The translations under genes and the position numbers were made by a program. Positions 1 to 12,961 of a stretch of DNA of 64,000 bases are shown here, piece by piece. The stretch is from NCBI GenBank assembly GCA_003344405.1, contig NOWV01000041.1, forward strand, positions 62,001 through 126,000, written 5' to 3'. Origin of the DNA: Trichoplax sp. H2. Taxonomy: Eukaryota > Placozoa > Uniplacotomia > Trichoplacea. Under the pieces are notes generated by a model. The model saw only the letters and a list, made by a program, of their open reading frames with translations. It did not search any database and had not been told where the DNA came from. Positions within the stretch are counted from its first letter, which is position 1. The number at the start of each line of letters is the position of its first letter.

Positions 1-19
1 ATCAACGCTTACTAAAAAG

Positions 20-169
20 CCAGACTAGTACAAGAAAAAGACAGACGTTAGTTTTAGCCAGACTACTACAAGAAAAGACAGACGTTAGTTTTAGCCAGAC
101 TACTACAAGAAAAAGACAGACGTCAGTTTTAGCCAGACTACTACAAGAAAAAGACAGACGTTAGTTTTA
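20..169. repeat. 37-38 bp tandem repeat, 4 copies, in a B56 intron
   Basis: Four nearly identical units begin at 20, 57, 94 and 132. Each starts GCCAGACTACTACAAGAAAA and ends in an ACAGACGTTAGTTTTA block. Copies differ by one A in the poly-A run and one or two substitutions. The array lies upstream of the first visible B56 exon, so it is probably inside an intron of that gene. Confidence 0.9.
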
Positions 170-474
170 GTAGTCCCTGTCAAAAAAACCATGCGATGCA
201 AGTCAGTGGTTTAGCGGGGCCGCAGTAAAATCAACTTTGCCGTAGAATAGACTGCTAATTAGCAGTACAAAATTGGTGATAGTATGCGCTGTTTTAGTAC
301 TAGCGAAATTCAACTTGCAACAAAATGTATATATATAGAGCTACGTAGTTTGTATCGATTTGCAGTTGCTGGCTCAAAATATACACTAGTAACATTCTTA
401 ATGGCCAAAGCTTTAAAATATTGTTGATATTAGAAGGCTGATTGGAATAAGAAACTTTTTGAATTGAATTTCAG

Positions 475-3217
475 ATGCTCCAACTGAAGAACGTGAGGAT
501 TTGTTCGTGCAAAAAATTAGGCAGTGTTTGGTCATATTCGATTTTGTAAAAGATGCAACAAGCGATGTCAAGTGGAAAGAAATAAAGAGAGCCGCTCTGA
601 ATGAAATGATTGACTACATTTCGCATAATCGTGGAGTAATTACGGAAACAATTTACCCCGAAATTATTAATATGGTAAGTTGCTCTTAAATCGGTTACAC
701 CAAACGATCAGGAACAATTTAGCTTAGACTACTAAATTAACATACCAGCGCAAATCATGCTATTGAATGCTGTCCTTAATCTTTATCCACTGGGCTATAG
801 TTTGCTGTAAACACGTTTCGGACGTTACCACCGTCGTCTAATCCTGTCGGAGCTGAATATGATCCCGAAGAAGATGAACCTAATTTAGAAGCAGCCTGGC
901 CCCATCTACAGGTATAGTTATCAAATCAAATGTAATAATCCATAGCTATAGTAGTAGTATTGTGTTAACCAAGCGTACGTAAATGAAAATATTTTACTGT
1001 TCTCAACTTAACTAATGATTTATGATTATTTGATTTTCAGTTTGTATACGAGCTCATCCTAAAGTTTCTAGAGTCCCCAGATTTCCAACCAGCTATTGCC
1101 AAGCGATATATTGATCAAAAATTTGTTTTGCAAGTGCGTATAGAAGTAGTTGTGTAATAATAAACGGATAACTGTAAGTTAATAATCTAGTTATTAATGA
1201 TGAGTGAAAAGTACTAAGGTATTTCAATCACATCAATGTATACCCGTAGGTCTTAGAGCTATTTGACAGTGAGGATCCGCGCGAAAGAGATTTCTTAAAA
1301 ACTATACTTCACAGAATATATGGAAAATTTTTGAATTTAAGGGCGTACATCAGAAGACAAATTAATAATATATTTTATCGGTACTGATAATAATAACCAT
1401 GTGGATAATTGGTATTCATTAACAATTTCTTCGTCAAGATTATTTTCCTAACATTGGAATTCAATCTATTTTATTAGATTTATTTACGAAGCGGAACAGT
1501 TTAACGGTATAGCTGAATTGCTTGAAATCTTGGGCAGGTTAGATATTCACAAGAGTTATGAGAATCTTTACAATTTAATGTAGAGTATTACCAAAGGAAT
1601 TTAATATGCAGCATTATTCATATCAGCATAATAAATGGATTCGCGCTGCCACTTAAAGAGGAACACAAAACTTTCTTGTTGAAAACATTGCTTCCTCTTC
1701 ACACGGTCAAATCACTTAGCTGTCATCATCCACAGGTAGTAGATTTTGTGTATGGACTGAAGAGGGATATTTCTCTCAATCTAATCATATTCACAAATTG
1801 GACTATTTTTAGCTGGCGTATTGTGTTGTACAATTCCTGGAGAAAGATCCAGCTTTATCGGAACCGGTTTGTAAATATGACATAAAGACTTTACTTTATA
1901 TCCATGATAATTTTTTCTTGACTATTGTATTTAAAATTAGGTAACACGCGTATTTCTAAAGTATTGGCCTAAATCTCATAGCCCAAAAGAAGTAATCAGT
2001 TTAGCAATGCCATAAATATATTCGTCTGACTTCAATTGAAATTAATGATTGTGCTTTTTTCCACGAATTGATAAAGGTTATGTTCCTCAATGAATTGGAA
2101 GAGATATTGGACGTAATTGAACCTACTGAGTTCGTTAAAATTCAAGAGCCTTTATTTCAGCAACTTGCGAAATGTATTGCTAGTCCGCATTTTCAGGTTT
2201 GTTTTAATTGTTGTACCTTTTCTGCTCAGATAGGATATCTAACGTAACCCTTATATTAGGTTGCTGAACGCGCATTATTCTTTTGGAATAACGAATATAT
2301 TATGAACTTAGTTGGTGAAAATATTTCCGTAATTTTACCAATTGTGTTTTCAACATTGTATCAGAACTCTAAATCGCACTGGAATAAGTAAGTATTACCA
2401 TTTTGACCCCCCTTCAGGTTAAAATCATAATTCAAATATTCAAATAATTTTATTACTTTCTATTATAGGACAATTCATGGCTTAATCTATAATGCTTTAA
2501 AACTTTTTATGGAATTAAATCAAAAGCTCTTTGATGAATGCACCAAAAAATATCAAGAGGAAAAAAAATTGTATGGCACTCAATTTAAAGTTATATTATA
2601 TCACACACTAGTTGGATAATATCATGGAGAATTTTTATGTATAATACCCAATTTGTATTGTATCCATAATCTCTGCTGAATGACTATCATTGCATAATTA
2701 TAGAGAAAAGGAAAAACGACAAAAACGTTTAGATGCTTGGTTAAAAATTGAACAGCGGGCTCTGCAAAATCCACTTGTAAGGATACTTTGTAATTTTTAT
2801 ATTAAAATGCTTCTGCATAATCTTTACTAAGTTAACTATTCTAATTTTAATTTTTTGGATAGTCGAAAAGCTTAGTGGAAAAAGGAATCATGGTCAGTGT
2901 ATCATCAATTGATGGAGAAATTGGTAGAGACGCTTCGGGTGACAGTAGGCCATCTGTGAATAATTCATCGAATACGGTAAAAAAATTAAATCTTAACGAT
3001 GTGGATGTGTTGAATAGTATAGCATAAATAATGAAATTATTTTATATTACAGCATAGCGGCCGGGTTACTGCTGGAGTTAGTAACAAAACTAGTAAAGAT
3101 AGTAAAGAAAAAGTTATTCGACGCAAATCCGACCTTCCTATAGATACTACTGCTCAGAAGGCGATAAACGATCATAAACAACCTACTGAATATTTATCGT
3201 CTTCGAAAGAGCGTTAA
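475..3217 (+). CDS. PPP2R5: PP2A regulatory subunit B56 (PPP2R5 family), 5' partial
   Basis: B56 subunits are curved HEAT-like solenoids that bind the PP2A A/C core and recruit LxxIxE substrates. Fourteen exons join in phase: 475-674, 801-911, 1041-1133, 1250-1380, 1478-1537, 1627-1735, 1813-1866, 1941-1991, 2077-2196, 2260-2387, 2469-2570, 2704-2776, 2863-2976, 3053-3217. Recognisable B56 blocks, in order, include [112 protein letters not shown] and [19 protein letters not shown]. The first exon begins in mid-codon, so the N-terminus lies left of the window. The tail ([20 protein letters not shown]) resembles the longer C-termini of the gamma/delta forms, so a single ancestral-type B56 of that branch is likely. 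The family is certain; the isoform class is inferred. Confidence 0.97.
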
Positions 3218-5017
3218 CTTGCTATATCTTTTGTGTGTGGTATGTAACTGTTCAATTTAAGTTCATAATTTTAAAGATATAAAATACATAAGATGACCGT
3301 AAAAATTAAAGGCTATATTCATACTTTAATGATTGATTTTACACTTTGATGAAGATCTTACCGCAATCTTATCACTTCTTCACTAATCCTATTTTTTAAC
3401 TTTTTTCTAGGGTTGACGCTGTACTGTAGATATGCCATTATGATCTATACTCAGTAGCGACAACGGCATCGTTTTCAGTTTATTTTGTTAATCTTTATAC
3501 TCGGACGTAAGTCATTTACGACACTTATGTCTTAGTGATTCGTTTAGTAAACTTTGAATGCATTTATTCAACGCAATCTCAAAATTTAGTAAGGTTGTTG
3601 TTTAGTTGTTGAAGATTAGTTTTTATAATATTTCCACCGTTGGCTATGAATTAGTTCGTTACTATATGGTATTGTAATGTATAAAAATGATGTAAAAATG
3701 TAGTTGAGTGAGACGGTGATGTTTTTACTTAATCATAAAAAATTTTCCTTTTATGATGTAATAGTGCGCATTTGTAATATATATGATGATCAATTCATTG
3801 TATGCGGTAGTTTAGAGGGAGAGCAGAACTGCTGTCGTAGTAACATAACTTGTATTCCTCAGTTTTGAATATCATAATTTCAGTTATTTCACAATTGTCA
3901 CTTTAAGTTGCATTGTAAAATACATCTTACATAGTTTTACTTAATTGTAGGAGTATTTGGCTGACTCAGTATTTAGTAGTTTAAATATGGCGATACATCC
4001 AATCTTGTTCTAGCACCGATTCGCCATTAGATATCATCTATATATCACGGCATCATTATTTGTTTGTCTGTACTATCACAGTGGAGTTACGTTTGTAAAC
4101 GTGAACGTCAAATATTTTATTTATAAATGTCTCTTTCAATAAACAAAATTACGTTTCGGGTTCTACATTGTACTTCTCTGTTTTAGTCCAACACCTCTAT
4201 CTATGCAAACTCATTTATATCCAGCACATACATTATCACAGTATTGTATAATCTTATGGCCATTATCGCGATAATAAGATGATCGCTTTATAATAATACA
4301 AAATTGTTTACCGATAATAGTGAATGATTGCACTACACTACTCATTTTACTAGCTATCAGCTACATGATAATTTAATGTCGCAATAACATACGTTGACCT
4401 ACTTGAGTAGACGTATAGGTAAATAATTGATAAGTCAAAATTATCGATGCGTTATTATTTATTTATTGTATGCCGCTTTTGACGCCAATTTATATGACAG
4501 TAGGATAAAATTAATTTATGGGCTAGTCGCTTCATTGGTGAGCGTGGATGAAACAATATGGAGAACATTCTACATTGTCGATAAAGCTTGCAATCGAGTT
4601 TATAGTACTGTATATAAAAATACAATTTCTTGCGCAATAACTGTACTCGTTAAAATAGCAGTGACGAAAAGTCATACACTATTCATAGATCAAATGTAGA
4701 ATAAATTGTCATCAAAAACTCATTATTAGCGTGTGCATTGTGACACTTGACTTTACCCGAATTTAGCAATAAAGTATTTGCAAATACGGTACAGGATGTA
4801 GATAAAAGTTTTAAGCAAAACCTATCAGGTGTAGCTTTCAAGAAAAAAATTGATTAATTAAACCACTATTCACAACTATCCAGGCATGAAATTCATCAAT
4901 ATTCTATCTTTGAAGCTATATATTTGTAAACAATATTAACAAATAAAATTTTCATCAATTGTATTGTATATGAGAGTTTTTACTGTACAAATAAAGCATT
5001 AACTTATGCCGTGGAAT
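3218..5017. other. Convergent spacer between the B56 and MEA1-like genes
   Basis: This 1.8 kb AT-rich stretch lies between two stop codons that face each other. It probably contains both 3' UTRs. Open frames at 4427-4699 (+) and 4455-4637 (-) overlap each other, lack splice context and resemble no family I know. I see no other gene. Confidence 0.6.
4138..4143 (+). terminator. Candidate polyadenylation signal (AATAAA) for B56
   Basis: A canonical AATAAA lies about 920 bp after the B56 stop, followed by T- and GT-containing sequence. It would imply a long 3' UTR. AATAAA is common by chance in DNA this AT-rich, so this is only a candidate. Confidence 0.3.
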
Positions 5018-5866
5018 TCACATATCGTCCTGATTATGCCTTTCAGCTATGGTAGTGAGTAATGACTCTTTCCACATTTCTTCTGGTACAAGCTTAGCCC
5101 AATCTGGGGTGGCGGATAAGGGTAAGCTTATATTGGACATTGATTGAACGATTAGAGCAGCGTGGGCTATTAAATATATATTAGCGAATAGCACAAAAAA
5201 GAATTCGTCCATTAATTAGTTTAAAACCACTGCTATTACCGATATAGATTACTTTTCGCGTTTATACTTTTACTTAGGACAAATTTTACTTTTATTAGCA
5301 TATTTTATGGCTATCTTTATACACTCGTATTAATGCACAAGAAAATTATGCTGTCAACTACCTGGATTCATCGGCTCATGTAGGTGAGAATGATCATTTG
5401 ATTGTCCATTTGCATTCATGCACGTTGTCATACCGCCTTCGCCGTTTTCGGACTGTACGTAGATATGAAAATAAAAAAATGATTTTAGGCTGGTGGCCTT
5501 TCACTCTCCTTAAGTAACTACTGGTAGTCTCGTCACTAAAAAAATAACACTGTACTGTATTAGATATATATTTACGGTAGTATTGATATCTCTACATCAA
5601 TTATTCTGTGTGTGAGTTTCCATAACTATCGAGAGATACTGACTGACTGACCTATTGGTTTTATTAGCATTTAACGTATAATATACTGTCATGCATTTAT
5701 AACACATAGAGTAATACTCTTGATAAAACCTGAGGAGTTTCAGTTAACAATTCGTCTTGGTCGTCATCATCTTGGCCAAGTGGAACATATCCTTGATTGT
5801 CGTCATCGAACTCTTCGTCCATATCGCTATCCTCTTCATCGTGTAGTACTGGATTTTCATTGGAAT
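5018..5866 (-). CDS. MEA1: MEA1-like (male-enhanced antigen 1) protein, N-terminus not found
   Basis: MEA1 is a small acidic protein of unknown biochemical role, first noted in mammalian testis. Three exons splice in phase on the minus strand: 5730-5866, 5362-5452 and 5018-5166. The first encodes an acidic stretch with DEEDSDMDEEFDDD followed by QGYVPLGQDDDDQDE, matching the MEA1 GYxxxPLxQ segment. The last two join as HEPMNPAHAALIVQSM and continue SNISLPLSATPDWAKLVPEE, matching the conserved MEA1 C-terminal block (PMDPEHVELVKRTM, then a VSLPAPGVPAWA-type stretch). The junction codon GCC is split exactly across the 5362/5166 splice. The first exon here starts in mid-codon; an upstream exon with the start codon should lie beyond 5870 but I could not identify it. 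The donor after 5730 is weak (GTTTTA). The protein family was recognised from the C-terminal block; function is not inferable. Confidence 0.83.
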
Positions 5867-6894
5867 CTACAATATAATATTTATCAATTGTATAAGGTTG
5901 ATATCCCTAGTGCTAATTCAATGCCTTATGAATAAATAAGTAATATCGGACAATAACAGTTTTCTCTACCATTATGGTAAGTATTTTAGCTTAGAAACTT
6001 TGTAGAAAGCCACTACGTTGATATTGTAGGAGTTTGTTAGTTTGTTACACTATTATAGAGCGTACATCGACGTCAACATTGGTGGCTGTAGAATGGTTCG
6101 AATCAATTAGTAACAACTTTATTTATCGCGATAGGTTTCCACCAATAACGGATGCAATTATTCACTTTAATCTCGAAAACAAGATATAGGTATAAAAAGC
6201 TCTCAGAACTATGACTTGACTAGTATAAAATGTTGGATTGAATGTACACTTTCACAGGATGGATTGATTGTATGAGTCAATATCTAGAATTTAGGGTTCG
6301 ATTTTAAGTATTCCTAATTGAAAAGATGATGGATGCAATGTTGCAATGGTAATTACAGCATCATTATGATCGAATTGAATGCTATACTATAAAATCCATA
6401 TTAAAATGTTGTACAGGATAGTATCATTCTTTGTTTACAAATTGAAATAAAAGGTCCTTTTTCATTAATATGTAATTTCGAGCGTTCTGCTGTACCATGA
6501 CGACTGGAAGTAGACTGGTAGAATTCGAATTTGTTGCCTTTTCGACCTTTGAACGAGTGAGTAGATGACGTTAGCAATATTTGGGTAGCTGCTGTATCAA
6601 TGGCAACGCACAATCGAGAAGGCAAACAATCATGGTTATACTCGTCATATCCACCTATGCAGGAAAATCAATTACCAAAGTCTTCAAATCGATTGACATG
6701 CATAGAATAGAAATTGAGTTATGACTTCAGTGGAATGGAGTAATTGACTTGGAGTACAGTAGAGAGATTGTAGTATGAGTATTGCATAGTACTACCAGTG
6801 AATAGATTGTATCGACTGACCACAGAAATAGAATCTGCAGTACCTTTGGTGAACCACATTAACATCCTAATCCGTAGTATACAGTAAGAAGCAG
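5867..6894. other. Sequence upstream of MEA1, no clear gene
   Basis: This stretch should contain the MEA1 promoter and missing first exon. A 74-codon open frame at 6401-6625 (-) has no recognisable motif and no convincing splice partner. Nothing else stands out. Confidence 0.45.
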
Positions 6895-7619
6895 ACGCAA
6901 TATGAATGGCAATAAAACCGCATCTGACTATAGTACAGTGCTGTGCACATCATCATTTTGACAATCCACCTGACTTGCGACTGCAGTAGACCCAATATGA
7001 AGGGCAATAAAATCACATCTGATTATAGTATAGTATACATCATCATTTTGACAATCCACTTGACATACGACTTCAGTAGAACCAATATGAAGGGCAATAA
7101 AATCACATCTGATTATAGTACAGTATACATCATCATTTTGACAATCCACCTGACTTGCGACTGCAGTAGATCCAATATGAAGGGCAATAAAATTGCATCT
7201 GATTATAGTACAGTATACATCATCATTTTGACAATCCACCTGACTTGCGGCTGCAGTAGATCCAATATGAAGGGCAATAAAATCGCATCTGATTATAGTA
7301 CAGTATACATCATCATTTTGACAATCCACTTGACATGCGACTGCAGTAGATTCAATATGAAGGGCAATAAAATCACATCTGATTATTGTACAGTATACAT
7401 CATCATTTTGACAATCCACTTGACATGCGACTGCAGTAGATTCAATATGAAGGGCAATAAAATCACATCTGATTATTGTACAGTATACATCATCATTTTG
7501 ACAATCCACTTGACTTGCGATTGCAGTAGATCCAATATGAAGGGCAATAAAATCGCATCTGATTATAGTATAGTGCACACCATCATTTTGACAATCCACT
7601 TGATTTGCGACTTGAGTCA
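6895..7619. repeat. 90-bp minisatellite, about 8 copies, open in frame on both strands
   Basis: The phrase ACAATCCAC recurs at 6961, 7051, 7141, 7231, 7321, 7411, 7501 and 7591, exactly 90 bp apart. Each unit contains CCAATATGAAGGGCAATAAA and a CATCATCATTTTGACAAT block. Copies are about 90-97% alike. Because 90 is a multiple of three, a stop-free unit gives long open frames by duplication: about 262 codons on + (6943-7731) and 230 on - (6928-7620). The + frame repeats a 30-residue unit with NMKGNKITSDYSTVYIIILT; the - frame repeats QVDCQNDDVYCTIIRCDFIA. Neither looks like a known protein, and both are most simply by-products of the repeat. Confidence 0.95.
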
Positions 7620-8115
7620 TGGATTATTTCTACAGCCTGCTTACCGATATTATTTTCGTGATTACTGGTTACGGGTAAATCGTTTGGTACCATGTTTGTT
7701 TTGGAAATATTCGATCGCTATAATCTATTAAATTAAGACAAACACCCATTACGGACTATGACTATACTGTACAATACTGGAAGTTCAAACGATGAGGCAA
7801 AACAATCACGTAGTGCCCTGCAATCGCAAGTCTGATCCACTCGTTTTATGGAAGTTATAAAGTAATTGATGCCGGACCGTTCCAGGTCTTGTGCTCTAGT
7901 CCTCCTCTCTATGGACGGACAGCGGTACAGTACAGGATTCTTCCTTGTACTGAGCGTGGTATACGGTGTACAGTATCGTTTGCGCAGAATCAGTGCTGCA
8001 CAGTGAATGCACAGCTCGGGCACTGTCGTTTTACTGTAGTCCAGTAATGTGCCATAAAAGCCCTGATAAAACAAGTAGTGCAGAAGACTTTGTCCATGCT
8101 TTCCATCACAACAGT

Positions 8116-8855
8116 ACTGTCATAATATTAGGATCAATCTACAGGATGCTGGTGTTTGACTATCCAATATACAGGTTGTCCCAGTCCATTTTCCCGATAA
8201 ATTTTGAAAATAAGACAATGAAATTTCTGTCGATTTTCAATAAAATACAAGTCAATAATCGATAGAGGAAGAGTTAAATTACAAGAATCCGTTGACAGAA
8301 TTTATGTACAAAGTGTGCATGCAATCTCATACATTCGATATTCCAATTTTGGCATCAATTGGTACAACATCGATTGCAAATGCATGGTCTTAATATACTG
8401 TACAGTAGGTAACTTTCTATATTAAGGGACCTATATGTATAGGAAGGATCGTAATCTACTGTCATAATGTTGGAGTCAATCGACAGGATGCTGGTGTTTT
8501 ACTATACAATATACATGCAATCCCCATACATTCGATATTCCAATTTTGGCATCCATTGGTACAACAAGGATTGCAAATGCATGGTCTTAATAAGCAGTAC
8601 TGTAGGTAACTTTCTATAATAGGGGACCTATATGTAGGGGAGGGATCGTAACCTACTGTCATAATATTGGAGTCAATCGACAGGATGCTGGTGTTTTACT
8701 ATACAGTACAATATACATGTAATCCCCATACATTCGATATTCCAATTTTGGCATCCATTGGTACAACATGGATTGCAAATGCATGGTCTTGCAATAGACA
8801 GTACAGTAGGTAACTTTCTATAATAAGGGACTTATATGTATAGGAAGGGTCGTAA
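8116..8855. repeat. ~198-bp tandem repeat, two full copies plus one interrupted copy
   Basis: The full units at about 8458-8654 and 8655-8853 start CTACTGTCATAAT and run through TACATTCGATATTCCAATTT to a GGTAACTTTCTAT..GGGACCTATATGTA end. An older copy is split: its left part is at 8116-8170 and its right part at about 8316-8455, with unrelated sequence between. Some copies carry a TACTGTACAGTAGG insertion near the end of the unit. Confidence 0.9.
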
Positions 8856-10077
8856 CCATTGGTCTTTTTGAAGCGTTTTACTTCTAGTTCTTACCATTCA
8901 AACATATCCAAGGGATTACAGTGTAACTGGAACACGTGTGTGTACCCAGCGGTGTTCACAATTCAATGTTAAATGTGCTACAATAACTGGACTAGAATAG
9001 ACACCATCCGTCCTTCTAGTGACCCATGACTGGATATTGTACTCAATATACTGTACGGTATTTTCATACACTGGCGACTAGGCGATAATGTTGTACCATC
9101 AGCAGTGGACTACGACGGTATTTTAGCTATCCATCAACGGACTATTAGTTGAAGCACATAGTGCCGTTCAAGAGTAAAACTCGAGATTCAACTTTTGGCA
9201 TATATACTTAATAAATAAATAAAATACAGTGGCTACAAGTTCTCGTACTACGGTTGTTGAAAATTTTTCGACCGGTACCAGAATTTGGACTTTAGAGTAG
9301 TGTACATACTATAGCTGACCTTGAGAAGTCCTTTGAACAATGAACATACAAGACGAGTATTACAGTATTTCCATTTCTTCCTTTACAAGCCATGCCAATG
9401 AGTCGATACGCGCATTTCGTCGATCGATTTACGCTTATGACTCAGTAAAAATAGCTTTCAACGAAGTGTAGCAGTTTATGCAAAATTGAGGGTATAGTTG
9501 CAGCTGTGTACTAAGCATCAGTATTATAGTAAAGGAGTATGCCACAATATTCCACTTCCGAACGAAAATATATATATTATACATGTACGAGTACATAGTG
9601 TAAATAGACAGATTATACGAAACACTGCTAAGTATGCTAGTATTATTATCAATATCACTATCCCTATTCGTGTTATGACCTACTATTTCCTATAAGTAAA
9701 CTCAACTCTGCCACTGTTTTAAAAGTAATGATATTATCATGTTTTGTTGACTATGAATTGTCATATATAATTGTATTACTACAGCTGCTACCACAAAATG
9801 GTGAAATAAATTGTATGTGCTGTGTCATATTGTTTTGGTGTTCCTTTCATTGTTCAGAAATGGTGACCAAAAAATGCCCAGTAGAGAATTGTTCATACTA
9901 CTGTACTGTACAGTATATACTGTACAGCAGTTGATATCCTTCTCCTTTTCACTCATAGACAGTGAATAAAATGGAATCGTTACCGCACAGTAAAGGAAAT
10001 AAATTCATAGAATAGTTGTGTAACAACGGTTGCTAAAAAATTGAAAGTCTGCAAATATCAAGTTGGCCAATTTCTGT
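8856..10077. other. Gene-free stretch between repeat arrays
   Basis: AT-rich sequence with short open frames (9498-9695 and 9728-9934, +) that show no family resemblance or splice context. A CTGTACTGTACAGTATATACTGTACAG palindromic cluster occurs at about 9900-9926. No gene seen. Confidence 0.5.
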
Positions 10078-10600
10078 ACAAGTGATTCCTAATATTAGAA
10101 TGAATATTTAAATGATCGATGTAATAGTGTTATCACTTGGCCGCACTATGGATTATTTGATGTTTTTATTTGCTGTATACTGTATATGTGCACGAGTGAT
10201 TGTTAATATTAGAATGAATTCATGATCAATGTAATAGTGTTATTATTACTTGGCCGAATTATGGATTACTTGATATTTTTATATACAGTATATCTGTCCA
10301 AGTGATTGCTAATATTAGAATGAATTAATGATCAATGTAATAGTGTTATCACTTGGCCGCACTATGGATTACTTGATGTTTTTGTCTACAGCTATACAGT
10401 ATATCTATCCGAGTGATTGCTAATATTAGAATGAATTAATGATCAATGTAATAGTGTTATCACTTGGCCGAACTATGGATTACTTGATGTTTTTATTTGC
10501 TGTATACTGTATATCTGTCCAAGTGATTGCTAATATTAGAGTGAATTAATGATCGATATAATAGTGTTATTATCACTTGGCCGCACTATGGATATTTTTG
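10078..10600. repeat. ~109-113 bp tandem repeat, 5 copies
   Basis: Units begin at about 10078, 10190, 10299, 10412 and 10522 with the phrase AAGTGATTGCTAATATTAGA, then ATCAATGTAATAGTGTTATC, CACTTGGCCGCACTATGGAT and a T-rich end with CTGTATACTGTATAT. Copies differ by small indels, and the fifth is truncated. No coding potential. Confidence 0.92.
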
Positions 10601-12961
10601 TCTACTGTCTACTGTACGTATTCCGTATTTGAATGTAAAGTAACTGTAATCAAAATCACCCTTGTCTTTCATGTTCACTAGAACATAAACTGTATAGTGT
10701 ACAGTGACTCACTACGATCGAATAATGGGGCATTTCACTACTGTACTTTGACACCACAAAGTTGACCCTATACAGCAAGATGACTCCTGTAGTAGGTGAC
10801 TCCAGCAAAATCGATCATCCAGTCGACTGCTGCTTGAGTACGTTGCAACTGACGTCTCGCCAACTTTTCTACAGTACTGTACAGTACAGTACAGTAACAC
10901 GACAGCATACTGTGTCGTACGTACAAACGACTGAAAGCAAATGGATAAATCGACCACTCACTCTTTGACAACAATACTACTGATAGGGTGATCACCGACC
11001 GACACGACTACAGTAAGGTGAGTGAAGCGAAATCAAGTCGACCACTGTTTCACTATACTGTACTGTCATTAAGCAAGAGAAGAATAACAGGAACAATAAT
11101 AACAATCCTCATTGAGATAAAACACAATACTACGCAGGCTGACACTTTATTGTTCTCATTGATAACATCTCTGTTCGTGTCTCGTCGATCGGCAAGTCTA
11201 TTTTGTCCTTTTTTGCCCAACTACTTTCGTTCTTCAATGTGGCGCGCAATCGATCTTTGACTGAGCTCAATCTCATCGGATTCACAATCTCGACAATAAT
11301 CATCCATCCAAGATGGCTGTAGAAGAATGTGAGTATCATTTCCAAGGATCAGCATAATTACAATGGTCAAAATGTCGCCAAGCGACCCATTTTGACGCCT
11401 CACTGCAGTAGACAGCGAGAGAGATAATGTTCATTTTGGACAAAATAAGTCTTATCTATCCTTTCCAATCGCCTTTCTTTTGGCCCATATCAACTGATAG
11501 TAGGAGTTTTCAATAGGGTTTAGTTTCACCAAACTAGACATCGATCTTGTTACTATGGATAGCAGGATTGCAATGACGATCTGTTTACTGTATTGACTTG
11601 AATGCATGTGTCCGGCGTCAAGACGACTCCTTGGCTTGAATCCAAGCAGTCACTGGGTAGACTGTCTATTCCCGTGATGGTTCTACTCGTACAGTACAGT
11701 ACAATCATTTTTTCCCTCCATCATCTGCTACAACATCCAGTCACAATTCTATCGATCATCATACCTTCGAAACTTTGAGACTATCAATTTATCCTTTGAG
11801 CTACAAAATCGCCATCATAATGTTGATCCGCAAGACTATGGAATATCTAGTGTTTTCAAGTCCACCCCCCAAAAATACTGCCAAAATACTGGACCCAAGT
11901 TCAGTGGAGTCTGCCAGACCTACATTGACCATGATCGAAAACTGCAATATACTCGTATAGGACTGTATTCTACTGTATTTCATGCCAACAGTCCCGGTAT
12001 TGCTGTCTTTCTTGTTGAAATCTTCTTAACCCACAGTACTCAATCGCCCATTTAGTCTAGCATTTCCTTCCATCCATAAATCATTATTGAAGAATAGTCA
12101 TAGTATACCGACGTTGCATTCTAAACATGGTTACAACCAGAAGTTCTACCTCTATCATGATACGCGTATAGTGATCCAACGGGATCATTCTCTTGAGAAG
12201 AGAGTAGATATAAACTAAAAGGGGCCTACGTGATAATAGTGTGATTAGTTCAAAAACTAATAACATACTCGTTATTGCCAAATCAGACCGGAAAAAAATA
12301 TCCCCTAGAATTCATCATACAATCTTATTTTACTCTTTTTTATTTTATTATTTTTCATACTGTATTTTAACTTGAACTCCTGAGATTTCAATAGTTGCAG
12401 TACTATTCTTGAGAAGATACGCATACTATTAATTAGTCGGTGATAAAATGTCTGCCTTATAAGTTAAAAGAGAAAGACGACCAGTAATGAAAAATTGGAC
12501 TCATGGAAAACTTCATTTTTCACTTCGAAAATAGCTTTCTTTAAATAAAGTCCCGTTAGTTGCAGTCTAATATATAGCAGTTGATTTGAAACTTTCAGTA
12601 TTGAAGCCTTGCAATTTCATTAAGCAAAGCACATGCCGGCGACGCCAACATCATTCCACTTGACTGTACAGTAGATAGTAGATAGATATTATAGTAGGAC
12701 AGGAAGTAACACCTAATTCCTAATTCTGTATAGACTGTAATCCTATAACACTTTTACGGACGTGCTTAATCAATTTTTTTCAGAGCTTTACAAATCAAAA
12801 TAATGATTCACTACACCTGAAAGTGATTGTTATCATCGTTCTTTTACGCTCTTCCACAGCATAGAATGATAAGTGCGTGGTAACTTAGATATACTTACGC
12901 AAATACGCGTTAGACAGTAGGAGAGATACCCAACTTTACAATTGATAATAAATCTACTCTA
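10601..12961. other. 2.4 kb without a recognisable gene
   Basis: Overlapping short open frames occur on both strands (10712-11403, 11775-12281), but they contradict each other in frame and carry no known motif. Palindromic CTGTAC/GTACAG clusters occur at about 10869-10897, 11056-11066 and 11690-11703. I see no transposon ends or ORF. Confidence 0.5.

Noticed and set aside
1676-1885. 69-aa ORF as a separate small gene
   Set aside because: It is B56 exon 6 read through into the intron and, out of frame, over exon 7.
6401-6625. 74-aa minus-strand ORF as the first MEA1 exon
   Set aside because: No donor in the needed phase and no similarity to the MEA1 N-terminus.
6928-7731. Two long overlapping ORFs (230 aa - and 262 aa +) as genes
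   Set aside because: Both are translations of the 90-bp tandem repeat; frame openness follows from a stop-free unit of length divisible by three. Recorded as a repeat instead.
10712-12281. Cluster of short ORFs as a decayed transposon
   Set aside because: No transposase, reverse transcriptase or integrase motif, and no terminal repeats or target-site duplications seen.
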